A DNA stretch of 43,019 nucleotides from a virus, in the IMG/VR virus record IMGVR_UViG_3300042355_000290, positions 1 to 43,019 of that record. One strand, 5' to 3'. The translations under genes and the position numbers were made by a program. How positions within the stretch are numbered: position 1 is the stretch's first letter; each line of letters starts with the position of its first letter. Positions 22,930 through 30,580 of the stretch are shown here, piece after piece. Below the pieces are notes generated by a model. It had not been told where the DNA came from. It did no database searches and saw only the letters and a list, made by a program, of their open reading frames with translations.

Positions 22930-23667
22930 ATGAGTATCTTTGACAAACTGTTTGGGGCTGCAACTCCTGCACCAGCTGCCGCTCCTGCTGCACCAGCCGC
23001 TCCTGCTCCTGGGAACTTCAATCCAGATGCAACTCAAGCAGCTCCTGGTAATCCTACAGTACCAGCTGGTTCGCCACCTGCGCCTGCTGCATCCCCAATG
23101 GATCAATTTAATGAACTTTGGCAACCTCCAACTATTGATCCAGCAACCAATCAGCCGCTTATCAACATTGATCCGAAAGCTCTGGCTGAAGCTGCGCGCA
23201 AGACTGACTTTGCAAAGATCATTCAGCCAGAACTTATGGGGCGCGTGCAAGCTGGCGGTGAAGATGGTGCCGCAGCAATGATGCAGATGCTGAACCAAGT
23301 TGCACAAGGTGTTTATGCGCAATCAGCTTTCGCAAATAGCAAAATGGTTGAGCAAGCAGTTGCTAAGGCTCGCGAACAGTTTAACGCTGACATTCCAGCT
23401 CACGTTAAGAAGCTTCAAGTTTCAGATACTCTCAGACAAGAAAACCCAGTATTTAACCATCCTGCTTCATCTCCTATTCTTGGCGCCGTCGAGTCACAAC
23501 TCACCGTGAAATATCCTAACGCATCTGCGTCGGAGATCACAACAATGGCTAAGCAGTATCTCGAAGGTTTCGCTAATGCTGTTCTTGCTCCAGCTACCGC
23601 TAAGGCAGCGAGTGATGCAGCAGCAGTTAAATCCAAGACAGAAACTGACTGGTCTCAGTTTGGTTAA
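22930..23667 (+). CDS. Scaffold-like head assembly protein
   Basis: Product of 245 aa from the ATG at 22930, with GAGG 9 nt upstream; an ATG at 22897 lies inside the previous gene. Residues 10-55 are Ala/Pro-rich and disordered. The rest is helical (AEAARKTDFAKIIQPELMGR, MMQMLNQVAQGVYAQSAFAN, VEQAVAKAREQFNADIPAHV). This composition and the position between portal and major capsid are typical of scaffolding proteins, which guide prohead assembly and leave or are lost. No sequence family is certain. Confidence 0.65.
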   Translation: MSIFDKLFGAATPAPAAAPAAPAAPAPGNFNPDATQAAPGNPTVPAGSPPAPAASPMDQFNELWQPPTIDPATNQPLINIDPKALAEAARKTDFAKIIQPELMGRVQAGGEDGAAAMMQMLNQVAQGVYAQSAFANSKMVEQAVAKAREQFNADIPAHVKKLQVSDTLRQENPVFNHPASSPILGAVESQLTVKYPNASASEITTMAKQYLEGFANAVLAPATAKAASDAAAVKSKTETDWSQFG

Positions 23668-23704
23668 TTAAATCCTGTCTCAACTTTCTTTCTGGAGATT
23701 CATT

Positions 23705-24103
23705 ATGTCTTTTGTTCGTAATCTTGTTCGTCAATCTGGTACTCATCGCGAGGCTCGTACTGGTGATGGCATGTGTGCTCACCTCAAACCTGTGGTAGTT
23801 GCTACTGCTGGCGCACTCACTATCAGTGTTGATGCTATTCAGAACGGTGCCGCAGTTTTTACTGGTGCGGCCGGTGCAGTCGCCTACACGTTTCCGATTG
23901 CAACGCTGTTGATCGCAGCCTTCCCTGATATGGATATCGGTGATACTTACACCTTCATCATCTCTAACACGGCTGCTCAAGTTGCAACTCTCACCACTGC
24001 TGCTGGTATCACGCTGACTGGTAACGTTACCATCAACGCTGATGCTCGTATCTGTGTGCTTGAGAAGCTCTCGGCAACCACTGTCGGCATTCGCGCTCTG
24101 TAA
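23705..24103 (+). CDS. Small head structural protein, possible decoration protein
   Basis: Product of 132 aa with a basic N-terminus (SFVRNLVRQSGTHREARTGD) and a regular beta-rich body (GDTYTFIISNTAAQVATLTT, AAGITLTGNVTINADARICV). The codon choice is biased as in the capsid gene beside it, which suggests high expression. A capsid decoration or cement role is inferred from position and fold type. GGAG lies upstream. Confidence 0.68.
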   Translation: MSFVRNLVRQSGTHREARTGDGMCAHLKPVVVATAGALTISVDAIQNGAAVFTGAAGAVAYTFPIATLLIAAFPDMDIGDTYTFIISNTAAQVATLTTAAGITLTGNVTINADARICVLEKLSATTVGIRAL

Positions 24104-24146
24104 GTTACCTGTAACTCATCTTTTCAATTGAATAGGAATATAAATC

Positions 24147-25367
24147 ATGGCTACTGGTATCTTTAACACCGGTTCACTCACGACCGATTACGCAGCTAAA
24201 TCGTTTGCAGGGATGATTACTCGTCTCATGCCTAACGGTGCAGCTCCACTGTTCGGTATGACTGCGCAACTCCAATCGGAAACTGCTGTTGCAATCGAAC
24301 ACGGTTTCTTCACCAAAACGATGTTGTTCCCGGAAATGAACTTGGATGCAGCTGTTGCTAACGGCACTGATACGACCTTCACGGTTGCCAGTACCGCTAA
24401 CATTGTTCCAGGTATGATCTTCCGTGTTGACTCCACCGGCGAAAACGTGATTGTTAACTCGATCACCTCCAGCACTTCCGTTGTTGTTGGCCGTGGTATT
24501 GGTACCGTCGCTGCTGCTGCAATTGCAGATAACGTCAACTTGTATCAAGTTGGTAATGCGTACGAAGAAGCTTCGAACCGCCCGTCGGCTCAGCAAGTTC
24601 AGCCGGTTCGTATCACTAACCTTACGCAGATTTTCCGTAACACTTGGACTATCTCTGACACGGTTCGTGCTACGCAAGTTATCGCTGGTGATTCGAACAT
24701 CGCTGAGTCCCGTCAAGATTGTGCTGGCTTCCACGCAGCTGATATTGAGAAGGCTCTGTTCTTCGGTCAGAAGTCGCAAGGTACGCGTAACGGTCAGCCG
24801 TTCCGTACTATGGATGGTTTCATCAGTATCGTTGGTAACTTGACGTACTACCCATCCTCGTACTCTGCAGCTAACGTTACCACCCTCGGCGCAACGACGA
24901 CTTATACGCAACTTGAAGCTGCTCTCGATCCAGTCTTTAACCAGACCACCGATCCGAAAGTTGCTAACGAGCGTGTTCTGTTTGTTGGCGGTACTGCCAA
25001 GCGTGTGCTGAATAACATTGGCCGTCTGAACGGTACGTATCAGCTGGTGAATGGTAACACTTCGTACGGTCTGCAGTTCTCCACGTTCAGTACTTCGCGT
25101 GGTACGTTCCGTATGGTTGAGCATCCTTTGTTCAACACGAACTCCAGCTGGGCTAAGATGGGCGTCGCAGTTGATCTGACTTCGTTCAAGCTTGCTTACC
25201 TTGGCGATCGTAAGACGAAGAACGAAGAGTTCGGTGTTTCTGGTGAAGTTGCTGATCTGGGTCAAGATGCTGTTGGTGGTACGCTGACGACTGAAATGAC
25301 TTGTGTCATCAAGAACCCGCCAGCTAACGCAATTCTCCACAACTTCACCGCAGCTGCCGCCGGCTAA
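24147..25367 (+). CDS. Major capsid protein, DUF5309-like
   Basis: Product of 406 aa. The segment VRITNLTQIFRNTWTISDTV, followed by AESRQDCAGFHAADIEKALF and RTMDGFISIVGN, follows the DUF5309 capsid pattern. An inserted beta region lies at about residues 70-130 (TTFTVASTANIVPGMIFRVD). The codons are strongly biased (CGT, GGT, AAC, GTT), as expected of the most abundant virion protein. A long open frame on the opposite strand (24174-25340) is a shadow of this bias. AGGAATATAAATC precedes the ATG. Confidence 0.85.
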   Translation: MATGIFNTGSLTTDYAAKSFAGMITRLMPNGAAPLFGMTAQLQSETAVAIEHGFFTKTMLFPEMNLDAAVANGTDTTFTVASTANIVPGMIFRVDSTGENVIVNSITSSTSVVVGRGIGTVAAAAIADNVNLYQVGNAYEEASNRPSAQQVQPVRITNLTQIFRNTWTISDTVRATQVIAGDSNIAESRQDCAGFHAADIEKALFFGQKSQGTRNGQPFRTMDGFISIVGNLTYYPSSYSAANVTTLGATTTYTQLEAALDPVFNQTTDPKVANERVLFVGGTAKRVLNNIGRLNGTYQLVNGNTSYGLQFSTFSTSRGTFRMVEHPLFNTNSSWAKMGVAVDLTSFKLAYLGDRKTKNEEFGVSGEVADLGQDAVGGTLTTEMTCVIKNPPANAILHNFTAAAAG

Positions 25368-25430
25368 GCCTTTACTAACTTAGTCGAGATTTTCAACGGC
25401 TTAATACTATCCCACCGAAAGGAGATCAGT

Positions 25431-25871
25431 ATGTACTACGAACCTATAACAACCCCTTGTCAACTATCGCCCTACGCACCTAACTCAGATGGCTATGCTC
25501 ACGTGGAGAAGTTGGTTAACGGACGAAGAAAGTCTATTAAACATCATCGACTTGTGTACGCAGCGTTTCACAGGATGGGAATAGAGGAGATGAAAAACTT
25601 TGTTGTTATGCACAAGTGCGATAATAGACTGTGCATAAATCCTGAGCATCTTATGTTAGGAACTGTAGCAATGAACAACAAAGATAAATTAGGTAAGGGA
25701 AAGAATATAGGTTTTGCTCTCGGTAATAAAGTAGGCGCAACCAAGATGACAGCAGAAAAGGCAAACGAACTCCGTGCAGAAGTAAATGCCTCTCATAAAA
25801 CACTGGCAGAGAAGTATGGAATCAGTGTTGGCTTAGTGTCAATGATCATCAACGGAAAGCGCTGGAAATAA
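25431..25871 (+). CDS. HNH endonuclease with C-terminal HTH
   Basis: Product of 146 aa. The HNH_3-type core is HHRLVYAAFHRM followed by VVMHKCDNRLCINPEHLMLG (His-Asn-His; about residues 37-80). The C-terminus (ANELRAEVNASHKTLAEKYG, ISVGLVSMIINGKRW) is a helix-turn-helix that probably reads DNA. Unlike the three early copies it has no AP2 domain. It lies between the capsid gene and the next structural gene, with a strong AAGGAG site. It is probably a mobile free-standing endonuclease in the late operon. Confidence 0.88.
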   Translation: MYYEPITTPCQLSPYAPNSDGYAHVEKLVNGRRKSIKHHRLVYAAFHRMGIEEMKNFVVMHKCDNRLCINPEHLMLGTVAMNNKDKLGKGKNIGFALGNKVGATKMTAEKANELRAEVNASHKTLAEKYGISVGLVSMIINGKRWK

Positions 25872-25911
25872 TCCCTCCTGTAGTATCTAACCCACTTGAA
25901 AGACTCCTATC

Positions 25912-26268
25912 ATGGCAATGCTTAGACTGTACAAATCCTCCATCCTTTCTTGTAAGATGCACACACAGAGTGGTAAGGAACTTAACTTTGTGAAAGGCCG
26001 TTACGCAACTGGTAACGAAGCTGAAATCAAATTCCTTGATGCTGAAGTAGAAGCTGGTCATCCACATATCTATGTTGATAAGGGTGAGTCTGAAGTTGAT
26101 TCTGTTCAAGTTGATCCGCTAACTGCAATCCGAGCTAAAGCTGTTGCTGACTACATCGCAGAGCAAGAAGCTAAGGTTGGTATGGATACCGGTAACACGA
26201 CTCAAGTTAACAAGGTTGTAACATCTGCTGATGCACTCGCATCCGTAAAGTCGAATCTAGCTAAATAA
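25912..26268 (+). CDS. Unknown head-region protein
   Basis: Product of 118 aa, with a beta-like N-terminal half (MLRLYKSSILSCKMHTQSGK, ELNFVKGRYATGNEAEIKFL) and a helical C-terminus (DPLTAIRAKAVADYIAEQEA). No family is certain. Its location just after the capsid gene and before the connector-like gene suggests a head-completion or structural accessory role. The ribosome site is weak (GAAAGA). Confidence 0.68.
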   Translation: MAMLRLYKSSILSCKMHTQSGKELNFVKGRYATGNEAEIKFLDAEVEAGHPHIYVDKGESEVDSVQVDPLTAIRAKAVADYIAEQEAKVGMDTGNTTQVNKVVTSADALASVKSNLAK

Positions 26269-26287
26269 GCTATAAGGAGAATTAAGA

Positions 26288-26878
26288 GTGGCAACTTTCA
26301 CTGAACTCTGTGATGATGTATATACTCTCACAAACAGACCTGATCTGATAGCTGAGACTAAGCTTGCGGTGAAGGCTGCCACTCTTAAGATCCATCAATC
26401 TGATTTCTACTTCAAAGATATATATGAGACTGGTATCTCATTCTCAACAGCGGATTATAATCAGCAGATCGAGTATCGCACACTGATCTCTAGGTATCGC
26501 GGGCTCAAGTATATTCGTAAGACTGATGTGTCTGCAACTCCTGGTGACTTCCTCAGTATCATAACTCCTGCGCAGGTTCTTGATCAGTACGGAATTGCGA
26601 ACGAGGATATCTGTTATGTAGCTGGTGAAGTGATTCAAATCAAATCAAGTACAGAATTACAGTATGCGATTTTTGGTTGTTACTTAAATCCGAATTTGGT
26701 GGAAGCTTCATATAGTTCATGGGTTGCTCTAGATCACCCATATGCGATTATATATGAAGCAGCTACAACAGTGTTTAAAGCAATTGGTTACGATGAGCAA
26801 GCATCAGTGTTTACGAAACTTGCTGCTGAGCAACTGCAACTAGTGAGAGTGTCTAACATACAAGCGGAAGGATTTTAA
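26288..26878 (+). CDS. Head-tail connector-like protein
   Basis: Product of 196 aa with a GTG start and AAGGAG 8 nt upstream. The N-terminus (FTELCDDVYTLTNRPDLIAE, TKLAVKAATLKIHQSDFYFK) matches the helical adaptor pattern of podovirus gp4/gp11-type connector proteins; the C-terminus is helical (HPYAIIYEAATTVFKAIGYD). It is followed immediately by the tail-fibre gene. The function is inferred from this pattern and its place. Confidence 0.65.
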   Translation: MATFTELCDDVYTLTNRPDLIAETKLAVKAATLKIHQSDFYFKDIYETGISFSTADYNQQIEYRTLISRYRGLKYIRKTDVSATPGDFLSIITPAQVLDQYGIANEDICYVAGEVIQIKSSTELQYAIFGCYLNPNLVEASYSSWVALDHPYAIIYEAATTVFKAIGYDEQASVFTKLAAEQLQLVRVSNIQAEGF

Positions 26879-28642
26879 ATGAGTGCAAGTATCTGGGAAC
26901 CTGGTACTGTTGTACCAGTTGTTGATCCTAACTCCACTGTGAAGGTGGAGGCTTTTGTTGCAACTGCCGCGCAGACCTTATTTAACCTTACACTTTTCAC
27001 TTATGCTCCAAGTGCGGATGCTCTTGAGATATATAAGAATGGCCTCAAGTTGGCTAAGGCTGATGTTACTGAAACCTCAACCTCCTCATTCACTATTGCA
27101 GCTTGTACAGGCGGAGAAGTTATTGAGGCTGTAGGTAACACAGTGGTTGCATCTGCTTCTGGATCAGCCGCTGCTGCATTGGTGTCTGAGAATGCGGCTG
27201 CTGTTAGTGCGGCTGCTGCACTGGTATCTCAAGGAGCTGCTTCCAGTTCTGCTGCGGCCGCTGCTGCTTCTGCAGTTCTGTCTGTGATGACTTGGGAAAG
27301 TAACTGGGTAACTGCCACAGCTTATCAGATTAATGATGGTGTGAAAGCTACTGGCGGTTCTTATATCTGCCGAGTTGCACATACCTCTGGAACATTTGCT
27401 GCTGATCTGGCTGCTGTTAAGTGGCAATTACTTGCAGCTGATGGTACGAATGGTACTGGCGCAGGTGATATGCTTGCAGTTAATAACCTGAGTGATCTGA
27501 ATAACGTAGTTACTGCACGCTCGAACTTAGGTTTGGGTACGGCTGCTGTTGCAGCTTCGAGTACATTCGCTACTGCATTGAATCCAGTGATTACAGGTGT
27601 GTTGGAATTGCCTGATGGTTCTGCTGCTGCGCCCTCACTCACTAATACTGGCGATACAAACACCGGAGTTTATTTCCCCGCTGCTGATACTGTGGGTATT
27701 GCTACTGGTGGCGTAGCTGCTGTTCAAGTATCTGGTGGTGCGTCACCTAGAATTACTGGTGACTTCTCGAATGCGACGATTGCCAATCGGGTGATGTTTC
27801 AGACGAGTGTGGTGAATGGGGCTGCCACCTTGGGGGTTATTCCAAACGGAACGTCAGACACCGCGCTAGTTGTAGCCTACGGAGCGTCTGACCCGACCAA
27901 CACCTCTACGGCGGCAATACTTTCTCAACCTTCTGGTGGCAGCGGTACGGTTTCATTCCGATCTGGCATCACTGGCACCGGCACCTACCTCCCCATGACG
28001 TTCTACACAAGCGGCTCGGAGAGGATGCGGATTGATACGAGTGGGAATGTGGGTGTTGGTGGAGCGCCAACAAACAGACTGACAGTAAGCTCGCCGTTAG
28101 CAGGGGCTACCCCATTCTCAAATGTCATCGTACGAGTTCAGTCGGAGGCTACAGGGCGCGATGTTAGTGTGCAGTTCAGCGACAACGTCACGCACTCAGC
28201 CCACATCGGGATGATTGCCGGCAATCTGTACTTCGGTAACTACGGATCAGAGGCGTTCAGATTAGATGCGAATAAAAACTTGCTTGTCACATACCCATCT
28301 GGCCTCGGCTACGGCACAGGCGCAGGCGGTACGGTTACGCAGGCGACGAGTAAGAGTACGGCGGTGACGCTAGATAAGCCCTGCGGCGCGATAACAATGC
28401 ACAACGCTGCTTTGGCAGGAAATACGGCAGTCAGCTTTCAGTTTAACAACTCCAGGATTTCAAGCTCTGCTGACCACGTTTATGCGTATATCTCTGACAA
28501 CGCCACATCAAAAGCCTACATCGTAACCTCGGAGTACACCCGCGCTGGTTTGACACAAATTGTCCTGCGAAACATGACTGCAGGATCATTATCTGAAGCC
28601 GTCGTCATTAACTTCATTGTCATCAAAGGAAGCGCAACATGA
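26879..28642 (+). CDS. Tail fibre / receptor-binding protein
   Basis: Product of 587 aa. The N-terminal 90 residues resemble podovirus fibre anchor domains (TAAQTLFNLTLFTYAPSADA, LEIYKNGLKLAKADV). An Ala/Ser-rich coiled-coil stalk follows (about 93-140), then a carbohydrate-binding-like WVTATAYQINDGVKATGGSY segment, LGLGTAAV..., and SGSERMRIDTSGNVGVGG near residue 390, a usual fibre shaft motif. The second half (from about 27,770) is clearly richer in G+C than the first half, which suggests a swapped receptor-binding tip. No intramolecular chaperone motif is visible. Confidence 0.82.
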   Translation: MSASIWEPGTVVPVVDPNSTVKVEAFVATAAQTLFNLTLFTYAPSADALEIYKNGLKLAKADVTETSTSSFTIAACTGGEVIEAVGNTVVASASGSAAAALVSENAAAVSAAAALVSQGAASSSAAAAAASAVLSVMTWESNWVTATAYQINDGVKATGGSYICRVAHTSGTFAADLAAVKWQLLAADGTNGTGAGDMLAVNNLSDLNNVVTARSNLGLGTAAVAASSTFATALNPVITGVLELPDGSAAAPSLTNTGDTNTGVYFPAADTVGIATGGVAAVQVSGGASPRITGDFSNATIANRVMFQTSVVNGAATLGVIPNGTSDTALVVAYGASDPTNTSTAAILSQPSGGSGTVSFRSGITGTGTYLPMTFYTSGSERMRIDTSGNVGVGGAPTNRLTVSSPLAGATPFSNVIVRVQSEATGRDVSVQFSDNVTHSAHIGMIAGNLYFGNYGSEAFRLDANKNLLVTYPSGLGYGTGAGGTVTQATSKSTAVTLDKPCGAITMHNAALAGNTAVSFQFNNSRISSSADHVYAYISDNATSKAYIVTSEYTRAGLTQIVLRNMTAGSLSEAVVINFIVIKGSAT

Positions 28643-29145
28643 TCACCCTGAAAGAAGTGAAACACTATCCCGACACCAACTCTGTCGAAGCGACGTGGGT
28701 AGATCGTGTACAACTCCCTGATGTAGAAGTTGCTGAAGTTCCCGCAACCTTTGACGAAGAAGGCAATGAGCTGCCCGCTGCCGTACCGGCGCACACGGTT
28801 CCCGGCGAGGTCAAGGAAACGCAAATCCGCTGCCACTCCTACGCCGATGTGCAGATGGACATGCTCCGTGCTGACCTCGGTGCTGACGCTGCGGATTACG
28901 AAGCCCTGATTGCGCTGGTTGAAAGCAACATCAAGCCACCTGTGCCAAAGACAGATAAGCAACATAACGAGGAAGTGTTGGCGCAGATTGTATCTCTCGA
29001 AACTGCGCAGATGCTGCCTCGTGCTGTGCGTGAAGTGTTCTTGGAACTTCCTGGAGCTAGTGGTAAAGGCTGGCACGCCAAGGTCAAGAAGCTTGATGAC
29101 GACGTTGCTGCACTGAAAGCGCAGTTGAAAGTTATAGCTCCGTAA
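28639..29145 (+). CDS. Tail-fibre companion protein, possible assembly factor
   Basis: Product of 168 aa. The N-terminus is beta-like (EVKHYPDTNSVEATWVDRVQ); a helical charged C-terminus (VSLETAQMLPRAVREVFLEL, HAKVKKLDDDVAALKAQLKV) could form a coiled coil. ATG overlaps the fibre stop (ATGA) with AAGGAAG upstream. It shares the higher G+C of the fibre tip, so the two probably moved together. Genes in this place often encode fibre assembly chaperones; no specific family is claimed. Confidence 0.7.
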   Translation: MITLKEVKHYPDTNSVEATWVDRVQLPDVEVAEVPATFDEEGNELPAAVPAHTVPGEVKETQIRCHSYADVQMDMLRADLGADAADYEALIALVESNIKPPVPKTDKQHNEEVLAQIVSLETAQMLPRAVREVFLELPGASGKGWHAKVKKLDDDVAALKAQLKVIAP

Positions 29146-29188
29146 TCTTCGTAAGCATCTACATAATAATACACTAGGGAAAAGTGCT

Positions 29189-29467
29189 ATGGTCTACGAT
29201 CGCCGCAAATATGATCATCTTACGCTTGAGGAGAAGGTTGATGAAGCCCTCGCAATATTAGATAATTTAGCCAATGCTTTCCCTGATGGGCCGCTTAAGC
29301 ATCGAGAAGCTCATGAGTCTTGGATTGAAGCTAAGCACGCAGAGACTAAGTTCTGGCAAGAGTTAAAACTTGACATAGCTAAGAAAGGCATTGTGGGCAT
29401 GCTGGTTATAATTCTCGGCTTACTTGCTGTTGGTGTCTCAGTCAAGGCAGGAGTCTGGCTTAGATGA
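29189..29467 (+). CDS. One-TM protein, putative holin
   Basis: Product of 92 aa. A charged helical N-terminal part (LTLEEKVDEALAILDNLANA, HAETKFWQELKLDIAKKG) is followed by one membrane helix (IVGMLVIILGLLAVGVSVKA, about 69-88) and a short basic end. The next gene, overlapping by ATGA, is a DUF5675 protein, so the pair may be a lysis cassette. A spanin component or pinholin would also fit a single TM; the sequence does not decide. Confidence 0.62.
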   Translation: MVYDRRKYDHLTLEEKVDEALAILDNLANAFPDGPLKHREAHESWIEAKHAETKFWQELKLDIAKKGIVGMLVIILGLLAVGVSVKAGVWLR

Positions 29468-29886
29468 GTACGCCTCCACAGATCAAACTTCTCCTGATTC
29501 GAGATGTATTCACAGCTACCACCGCCCGAGGGAAGTTATATCTCAACGGTGCATTTCAGTGCTATACACTTGAAGACACAGATCGCAAGTTAGAACTGAA
29601 CCCTGAGGGGAAGATTCATGGGCAAACTGCTATACCTCGTGGCCTCTACAAAGTCATCCTCTCAGAGTCTTATCGCTTCAAGCGAATCTTACCGGAGGTT
29701 CTGGGTGTGTCCGGATTCCGTGGAATACGAATCCATCCCGGTAACTATGCTAAAGATACAGAAGGTTGCATACTTGTCGGGCGCATACCTGGGGTTGATT
29801 ATGTGGGTGAATCTAAACTTGCATTTGATGCTCTCTTTAAGCAACTCTCAAAACTCGGAGCTGAAATAACTCTGGAGGTTCAGTAG
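29464..29886 (+). CDS. DUF5675 family protein, putative lysis enzyme
   Basis: Product of 140 aa. Family marks: CYTLEDTDR near 32, AIPRGLYKVILSES near 57, and RIHPGNYAKDTEGCILVG near 91-108, in which His, Asp and Cys are conserved. The His...GC arrangement recalls L,D-transpeptidase-like folds; a peptidoglycan role is often suggested for the family but is not settled. No other endolysin is recognisable in the genome and this gene follows a putative holin, so it is the best endolysin candidate. AGGAG lies upstream. Confidence 0.75.
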   Translation: MSTPPQIKLLLIRDVFTATTARGKLYLNGAFQCYTLEDTDRKLELNPEGKIHGQTAIPRGLYKVILSESYRFKRILPEVLGVSGFRGIRIHPGNYAKDTEGCILVGRIPGVDYVGESKLAFDALFKQLSKLGAEITLEVQ

Positions 29887-29888
29887 CT

Positions 29889-30302
29889 ATGAATACACTC
29901 TATTACAGTGAAGGTTACAAGTATCAGCTAGAGAAAGAATTCAAGAAACAGACACCTATCACAGGTTCTTATGTTAATGATTTCTATTTCTTGCTTGAAC
30001 CTTCTGGGATGCTTACTGTCAGTAGAGGTTATGCTTGGGATGGCGCATCAGGGCCAACTTGGGATACCTCTTCAAGTATGGCAGCCTCGCTAGTGCATGA
30101 TGTGTTTTGCCAGATGGAACGAGATGGCAGGTTAGATTATGTCAAATGGCACAAGGTGGTTAATGAGTTCTTTGTAGAGATGTGCAGGGAAGATGGTATG
30201 TGGGCAGCCAGAGCTAACCTCTGGGGAGCGGCAGTTGAGTTCGCTAACGCTGGTGATCCTGCACAGGGCCCCGATAGAACTGTTATTTGCATAAACCAAT
30301 AG
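29889..30302 (+). CDS. DUF1353 family protein
   Basis: Product of 137 aa. The core pattern VSRGYAWDGASGPTWDTSS followed by MAASLVHDVF matches DUF1353, a small phage family with conserved Asp/His (WDGAS, HD). Function unknown; members often stand near lysis or tail genes, as here, right after the DUF5675 gene. GGAGGTTC precedes the start. Confidence 0.82.
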   Translation: MNTLYYSEGYKYQLEKEFKKQTPITGSYVNDFYFLLEPSGMLTVSRGYAWDGASGPTWDTSSSMAASLVHDVFCQMERDGRLDYVKWHKVVNEFFVEMCREDGMWAARANLWGAAVEFANAGDPAQGPDRTVICINQ

Positions 30303-30312
30303 GAGTCACCTG

Positions 30313-30579
30313 ATGGATGATATTGTTAAGTATGTTCTTGGTATCATGGGGGTTGGGAAGGCAGATGCTATGTCTCCTCGGGAGAGACTGGAGTATACTC
30401 GCGCAGTGGAGCCTGAGAAACTCATTGAGAATAAACCTGAACCAGAGATTGTACCTACTGAAGGTCAAGTTAACTTAAAGAACAATCGCCGCAGAGAAGA
30501 GTTAGGTGAAGCAGAGCTTGTAACTCTCCTTGCGCGTCAGAAAGCAATGGCTGATAAGGCTAAACGAGGAGGTTACTGA
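30313..30579 (+). CDS. Small unknown protein
   Basis: Product of 88 aa. A short hydrophobic N-terminus (MDDIVKYVLGIMGVGKADAM) precedes a charged helical region (RERLEYTRAVEPEKLIENKP, RREELGEAELVTLLARQKAM). It has no signal peptide or lipobox, so an Rz-like role is not supported. AGGAGTCACCTG precedes the ATG. It ends 1 nt before the next start, and its last codons include that gene's ribosome site. Confidence 0.68.
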   Translation: MDDIVKYVLGIMGVGKADAMSPRERLEYTRAVEPEKLIENKPEPEIVPTEGQVNLKNNRRREELGEAELVTLLARQKAMADKAKRGGY

Positions 30580-30580
30580 C

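Noticed and set aside
24174-25340. Long minus-strand open frame (388 aa) opposite the major capsid gene
   Set aside because: It mirrors the biased codons of the capsid gene, is Arg/Ser/Asn-rich with no domain, and has no ribosome site. A shadow.
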